DNA of 17,723 bases from Pseudomonadota bacterium (GTDB lineage Bacteria; Pseudomonadota; Alphaproteobacteria; UBA8366; JADFVY01). The notes under the pieces are model-generated. The model ran no database searches, was not told where the DNA came from, and saw only the letters and a list, made by a program, of their open reading frames with translations. Below are positions 14,102 to 17,723 of this stretch, in pieces. Location of the stretch: positions 1 through 17,723 of the forward strand of contig JADFVY010000162.1 of NCBI GenBank assembly GCA_015222795.1. Reading direction: 5' to 3'. The stretch's first letter is position 1; each line of letters starts with the position of its first letter. Both the position numbers and the translations under genes were made by a program.

Positions 14102-14850
14102 CAGGCGTCACCCCCCAGATAAGCGTCGCGCACGGCAGCATCGGCGCGAATATCCTCGGGTACGCCGCTGGCGATGACCTTGCCATACACCAGCACAGTG
14201 ATACGGTCGGCCAGCGAGAAAACGACATCCATGTCGTGCTCCACCAGCAAAATAGCGAGTTGCCCCTTCAGCCCTGCCAGCAGGTCGACCATGCGCAGGG
14301 ATTCATCGTGGCCCAGGCCGGCCATCGGTTCGTCCAACAGAAGAAGTTTCGGGTCCGTGGCCAGCGCCATGGCAAGTTCAAGTTGGCGCTGTTCGCCATG
14401 GGCCAGATTCGCCGCCAGGATATCGGCGCGCCCGGCCAGCCCGACGCGCTCCAGCACAGAACGAGCGGGCTCGCGCAGGGACGCGTCGCGTCGCGCATTG
14501 TCCCAGAAGCGGAAACTGTGCCCCTGATGTGCCTGGATCGCCATGGCGACATTGTCTTCCGCCGTAAAACCCCGAAACAGGCTGGTGACCTGAAACGACC
14601 GTGCCAGCCCCGCCCGCGCCCGCGCGTCCGCGCCAAGCCTGGTGACATCCCGCCCGCCGAAAAATACCGCGCCCGCGTCCGGATGCATCTCGCCGGAAAG
14701 CTGCGCTATCGCCGTGGTCTTGCCGGCGCCGTTGGGGCCGATCAGTGCATGGATTTCGCCGGGCCGGATCTCGAGGCTCAACGCATCCGAGGCCGTTACC
14801 GCCCCGAAACGTTTGACCAGCCCGTCCGCCCGCAGCAATGCATCGCTCAT
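14101..14850 (-). CDS. livG: ABC transporter ATP-binding protein, LivG-type
   Basis: A 249-residue ATPase that pairs with LivF to power the LivH/LivM permease. Walker A is GPNGAGKTT (38-46), Q-loop Q87 in ARSFQVTSLF, signature LAHGEQRQLELAMAL (149-163), Walker B LLLLDEP (169-175) and H-loop H205 in LLVEHDMDVV. The LAHGE variant of the signature and the insertion around WDNARRDASL are usual for LivG/BraF. I start it at ATG 14848-14850, which overlaps the LivM stop codon as ATGA; the frame is open further upstream but those residues shadow LivM and match no ATPase. Confidence 0.93.
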   Translation of the reverse strand: MSDALLRADGLVKRFGAVTASDALSLEIRPGEIHALIGPNGAGKTTAIAQLSGEMHPDAGAVFFGGRDVTRLGADARARAGLARSFQVTSLFRGFTAEDNVAMAIQAHQGHSFRFWDNARRDASLREPARSVLERVGLAGRADILAANLAHGEQRQLELAMALATDPKLLLLDEPMAGLGHDESLRMVDLLAGLKGQLAILLVEHDMDVVFSLADRITVLVYGKVIASGVPEDIRADAAVRDAYLGGDA

Positions 14851-15836
14851 GGCGCGCCCCTCCGACCGGCCAGCCAGCCATAGATGCCCTGTTTCGCGAA
14901 CAGAACGATCAGGATCAGCAGCGGGCCGAGCACAATTTTCCAGTGTTCGGTCCAACCTGACAGCAACTCTTCGAGCAGCAGGAACGCCACCGCGCCAAAG
15001 ACCGGGCCGATCAATGTGCCCATGCCGCCCATGATCGCCATCACCATGATCTCGCCCGACTTGGTCCACTCCATCAGCGAGGGGCTGACGAATTCTGTCT
15101 GGTTGGCGATCAGCGCGCCGGCCAGCCCCGCCACGGCGCCGGCGATGGTAAAACAGGCCAGCTTGTAACGGTAAACCGGGAAACCGAGGGCCGTCATGCG
15201 GCGCTCGTTTTCGCGCACGCCGGCAATCACCATGCCGAAGCGCGACGCAATCAGCCGCTGGCCGAGCCAAAGGAACAACAGCAGCAACGCAAGGCAAACA
15301 TAATAGAATGTCATATCGTCGGAGAGGTCGAGACCGGGGAAATGGCTGCGCCCATACATTGAAAGCCCGTCATCACCCCCGTAAGTCTGCAGTGAGACGA
15401 AGAAGTAATAGAGCATCTGCGCAAACGCCAGCGTGATCATGATGAAATAGACCCCGCCGGTGCGCAAGGATACCGCGCCGATAACCAGCGCCAGCCCACC
15501 CGAAACAAGCATGGCCAGGGGCCAGACGACGAGCACGTTGTCGCTGCCCGGTATCAGTCCCAGGAAATTCGAGCCCTCGAAACCATGCGCGAACATGATC
15601 CCGACCGTATAACCCCCAACGCCGAAAAAGGCCGCGTGGCCAAAGCTGACCATGCCGCCGAAACCAAGGATCAGATCGAGACTGGCCGCCGCCAGCCCGT
15701 AGATCAGCATACGGCTGGCCAGGCTTATGAAGAAGGGCTCGTCGACGGCCAGCGCCACCGGTGGCAGCAGTAACGCCACGGCCAGCGCGGTCAGATGCAC
15801 CAGGGCGCGCCGATTGAGTTTACGTGGATCAACCAT
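14847..15836 (-). CDS. livM: Branched-chain-type ABC permease, LivM-type
   Basis: A 329-residue integral membrane permease with about nine hydrophobic helices. The family hallmarks are GFGGMVSFGHAAFFGVGGYT (58-77), a cytoplasmic coupling loop SRFGMVIAGVRENERRMTALG in which GVRENE contacts the ATPases, and GGMGTLIGPVFGA (about 270-282). It forms the translocation pore with LivH. Its start overlaps the end of livH by eight bases (15829-15836) and its stop overlaps the livG start, so all four genes are translationally linked. The length is normal for alphaproteobacterial LivM. Confidence 0.93.
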   Translation of the reverse strand: MVDPRKLNRRALVHLTALAVALLLPPVALAVDEPFFISLASRMLIYGLAAASLDLILGFGGMVSFGHAAFFGVGGYTVGIMFAHGFEGSNFLGLIPGSDNVLVVWPLAMLVSGGLALVIGAVSLRTGGVYFIMITLAFAQMLYYFFVSLQTYGGDDGLSMYGRSHFPGLDLSDDMTFYYVCLALLLLFLWLGQRLIASRFGMVIAGVRENERRMTALGFPVYRYKLACFTIAGAVAGLAGALIANQTEFVSPSLMEWTKSGEIMVMAIMGGMGTLIGPVFGAVAFLLLEELLSGWTEHWKIVLGPLLILIVLFAKQGIYGWLAGRRGAP

Positions 15837-16749
15837 GGGCCGGGAACAGGCCGCGCGGGCGCCAGACCAGCACGACCGCCATCAGGATATATATCGACAT
15901 GGAGGCGAGCGAGGCCCCCACCCCATCGGCGGTGGCCGGATCGGCAATCAGACGCAGCAGGGTCGGCAGGAAAGCGCGGCCCATGGTATCCACCAGCCCG
16001 ACAAGCAAGGCGCCGACCAGCGCGCCACGAACCGAACCGATGCCGCCGATAACGATAACCACGAAGGTCAGGATCAGGATGCCCTCGCCCATGCCGACCT
16101 CGACCGCGAAAATCGGTCCGGCCATGGCGCCGGCCAGTCCCGCCAGCGCCGCCCCCAGCCCGAAGACCAGCGTGTAGAGCAGCCTCACGTCCACGCCCAG
16201 CGCGCCAACCATCTCGCGGTTGCTGGCGCCGGCCCGGATCAGCATGCCAATCCGGGTGCGGGTGATCAGGAAATACAGAAACAGGGCCACCGCGATGCCG
16301 ACGGCGATGATGGCCAGGCGAAAGGCGGGATAAGGTGCTCCGGGGACGATTTCTATCGTGCCCGACAGCGCCTCGGGCACATCCATGAAGATCGCCCGCG
16401 GACCCCAGATAATGCGCACCAGTTCGTTGAAGAACAGGATCAGCCCGAAGGTCGCCAAAACCTGATCGAGATGATTGCGCTCATAGAGCGTTCGAAGCGC
16501 CACTACCTCCACCGCCATGCCAACCAGGGCCGCCGCCGGCATGGCCGCCAACAGGCCGAGCATGAAGGACCCGGTCCATTGCGCCACGGTCGCCGCGACG
16601 AAAGCGCCGACCATGTATAGCGACCCGTGCGCCAGGTTGATCAGGTCCATGATACCGAAAACAAGGGTCAGCCCGGCCGCCAGCAGGAACAGCATGACCC
16701 CCAGCTGCAGCCCGTTGAGCATCTGTTCGAGGACCAGCAGCGCTGTCAT
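15829..16749 (-). CDS. livH: Branched-chain-type ABC permease, LivH-type
   Basis: A 306-residue inner-membrane permease with about eight hydrophobic helices. LivH hallmarks are LTLVFGIMDLINLAHGSLYM (27-46), the coupling segment TRIGMLIRAGASNREMVGALG (about 165-185), and VIVIGGIGSVRGALVGALL. It pairs with the LivM-type permease. The region before its ATG (16747-16749) lacks a strong Shine-Dalgarno sequence and contains the hairpin that follows the binding-protein gene, so its expression is probably lower than that of the binding protein. Confidence 0.93.
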   Translation of the reverse strand: MTALLVLEQMLNGLQLGVMLFLLAAGLTLVFGIMDLINLAHGSLYMVGAFVAATVAQWTGSFMLGLLAAMPAAALVGMAVEVVALRTLYERNHLDQVLATFGLILFFNELVRIIWGPRAIFMDVPEALSGTIEIVPGAPYPAFRLAIIAVGIAVALFLYFLITRTRIGMLIRAGASNREMVGALGVDVRLLYTLVFGLGAALAGLAGAMAGPIFAVEVGMGEGILILTFVVIVIGGIGSVRGALVGALLVGLVDTMGRAFLPTLLRLIADPATADGVGASLASMSIYILMAVVLVWRPRGLFPAHG

Positions 16750-16767
16750 GGAATTACCGGTGTTCTG

Positions 16768-16805
16768 AAAAAGGGAGCGGCGGACGGCAAATACGCCCGC
16801 CGCCC
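16768..16805 (-). terminator. Hairpin with T-run between binding protein and permease genes (probable attenuator)
   Basis: On the minus strand, five bases past the binding-protein TAA, GGG-CGGCGGGCG pairs with CGTCCGCCG-CT-CCC (one G-U pair, one two-base bulge, loop of seven) and is followed by five T residues (A-run 16768-16772 on the plus strand). The next gene starts only 19 bases beyond the T-run, and the rest of the transporter depends on read-through or an unseen promoter. The arrangement would give excess binding protein over membrane components. Confidence 0.8.
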
Positions 16806-16809
16806 GGTC

Positions 16810-17723
16810 TTACATATTGCAGTCTTTGACGTAGGCGTCCTGGTGGTCGGTAAACACCTTGCCGACGATCTTGTTGGTCAGCTCGCCCTTGTCGTTCTGA
16901 TAGACCTGCCGGACATAAATGTCCTGGATTGGATGATGGTTCGAACCAAAGCGGAAATTGCCGCGTACCGATTCGAAGTCAGCCTTGGCCAGGGCCGCGC
17001 GGAAGGCGCCCTTGTCGGACATGTCGCCGCCAACGGCCTTCAAGGCGCTCCCGATCAGCCGTGCCGCGTCATAGCCCTGTGAGGCGTAGAGCGATGGCCG
17101 GCGTCCATATTCAGCGTTGAAGTCGGCCACAAAGGCGCGGTTCGCCGCATTGTCGAGGTCGGCGTTCCACTGCGACGAATTAAACACGCCCAGCGCCGCT
17201 CCACCGGCAGGTTTCAGGATCGTCTCGTCGAACGAGAAGGCCGGCCCGAACAGCGGGATCGAGTCCTTCAGCCCCGCCTGGGCATACTGCTTCAGGAAGT
17301 TGATGCCCATGCCGCCCGGCAGGAAGAAAAACACCGCATCCGGCTTGGCCGCGCGCAGGGCCGAGATTTCCGCTGCATAGTCCTTCTGGCCCAGTTTGGT
17401 ATAAACCTCGCCGGCGACGCTGCCCTTATAGAAACGCTTGAAGCCCGCCAGCGCGTCCTTACCCGCCGGATAGTTCGGCGCCATGATATAGACCTTCTTG
17501 AAGCCCTTGTCGTTTACATGCTGGCCCATCGCTTCATGCAGATTATCGTTCTGCCAGGCGACGTTGAAGTAATTCTCGTTACACATTTTGCCGGCCAGCG
17601 CCGACGGGCCCGCATTGGGGCTGATATAGAAAGTGCCGCCCTTGGTGACGCCGGGCACCACCGCCATCGCCAGGTTCGACCAGACGATGCCGGTCATGAT
17701 GTCGACCTTGTCGGACTTCACCA
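16810..17723 (-). CDS. HAAT-family ABC substrate-binding protein (5' end outside window)
   Basis: The C-terminal 304 residues of a periplasmic type-I binding protein of the LivJ/LivK class (Peripla_BP_6); signal peptide and first strand lie beyond the right edge. Seen are GTFYISPNAGPSALAG (ligand-binding loop of lobe 1), CNENYFNVAWQNDN, the hinge-side segment KVYIMAPNYPAGKD, PDAVFFFLPG and the C-terminal RQVYQNDKGE. Two cysteines remain (in MCNENYF and at the terminal DCNM), compatible with a disulfide. The LivJ-type Thr/Ser ligand motif for leucine is not clearly conserved in what is visible, so the substrate is open. It is the promoter-proximal gene of the transporter operon and ends just before the attenuator hairpin. 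Confidence 0.9.
   Translation of the reverse strand, partial: VKSDKVDIMTGIVWSNLAMAVVPGVTKGGTFYISPNAGPSALAGKMCNENYFNVAWQNDNLHEAMGQHVNDKGFKKVYIMAPNYPAGKDALAGFKRFYKGSVAGEVYTKLGQKDYAAEISALRAAKPDAVFFFLPGGMGINFLKQYAQAGLKDSIPLFGPAFSFDETILKPAGGAALGVFNSSQWNADLDNAANRAFVADFNAEYGRRPSLYASQGYDAARLIGSALKAVGGDMSDKGAFRAALAKADFESVRGNFRFGSNHHPIQDIYVRQVYQNDKGELTNKIVGKVFTDHQDAYVKDCNM

Noticed and set aside
14851..15297. Upstream extension of the LivG frame to 15297
   Set aside because: The additional residues are the shadow of LivM; the ATGA overlap and the family start at MSDALLRADGL support 14850.
15727..16620. A 297-codon plus-strand open frame
   Set aside because: It is antisense to the LivH permease, very rich in H, Q, R, G and D, and has no recognisable domain; it is a shadow.
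1..17723. tRNA, rRNA, CRISPR arrays, complete insertion sequences or prophage genes
   Set aside because: No cloverleaf-like sequence, regular spaced repeats, transposase motif or phage structural gene was recognised on either strand; only a doubtful recombinase remnant was seen.

Overview
The window looks like chromosomal DNA from a free-living, motile alphaproteobacterium, probably of the Rhodospirillales type. The reasons are GC-rich coding with strong third-position bias, alphaproteobacterial versions of BetA, Liv-type ABC and chemoreceptor proteins, and a TTAA-N7-TTAA box resembling a CtrA site. No marker gene fixes the genus. All recognisable genes lie on the minus strand, so transcription runs from high to low coordinates. 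No tRNA, rRNA, CRISPR array or intact insertion sequence was seen.

From the right edge: (1) positions 17723-13412 hold a complete branched-chain-amino-acid-type (HAAT/Liv) ABC transporter: substrate-binding protein (5' end outside the window), two permeases and two ATPases. The last four genes overlap by 1-8 bases. A strong hairpin with a T-run lies between the binding protein and the first permease and probably works as an attenuator. (2) Positions 13338-10804 hold an alpha/beta hydrolase of the kynurenine-formamidase-like class followed by a choline-dehydrogenase (BetA)-type GMC flavoprotein. They may act on what the transporter imports; the substrate is not shown by sequence.

(3) Positions 10508-5317 are a chemoreceptor cluster. 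The first methyl-accepting chemotaxis protein (MCP) has a periplasmic sensor made of two tandem ungapped copies (period 127 residues, 381 bp) of a domain carrying the motif LGYGGMIHQFKN. It ends in a textbook UUCG-loop terminator. The second MCP has a NIT-like double-helical-bundle sensor and a CtrA-like box upstream. The third is a decayed MCP with a frameshift, a nonsense codon, a lost second membrane helix and no signalling domain.

(4) Positions 5257-1 form a co-directional run: an NfeD-type membrane protease with an unusually long acidic insert, a slipin/SPFH partner one base downstream, a polytopic GT-C/TPR (TMTC-like) membrane protein of visibly lower GC, two tandem paralogous carboxymuconolactone-decarboxylase/AhpD-like proteins with no gap between them, and a partial small protein with an HxxCxxC motif running off the left edge. 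A short stretch between the TMTC-like gene and the AhpD-like pair reads like the C-terminal remnant of a tyrosine recombinase, which could mark an old integration event.

The observations most worth following are the duplicated sensor in the first MCP, the MCP pseudogene, the CtrA-like box, and the mixed NfeD/slipin/TMTC locus with its possible recombinase scar.
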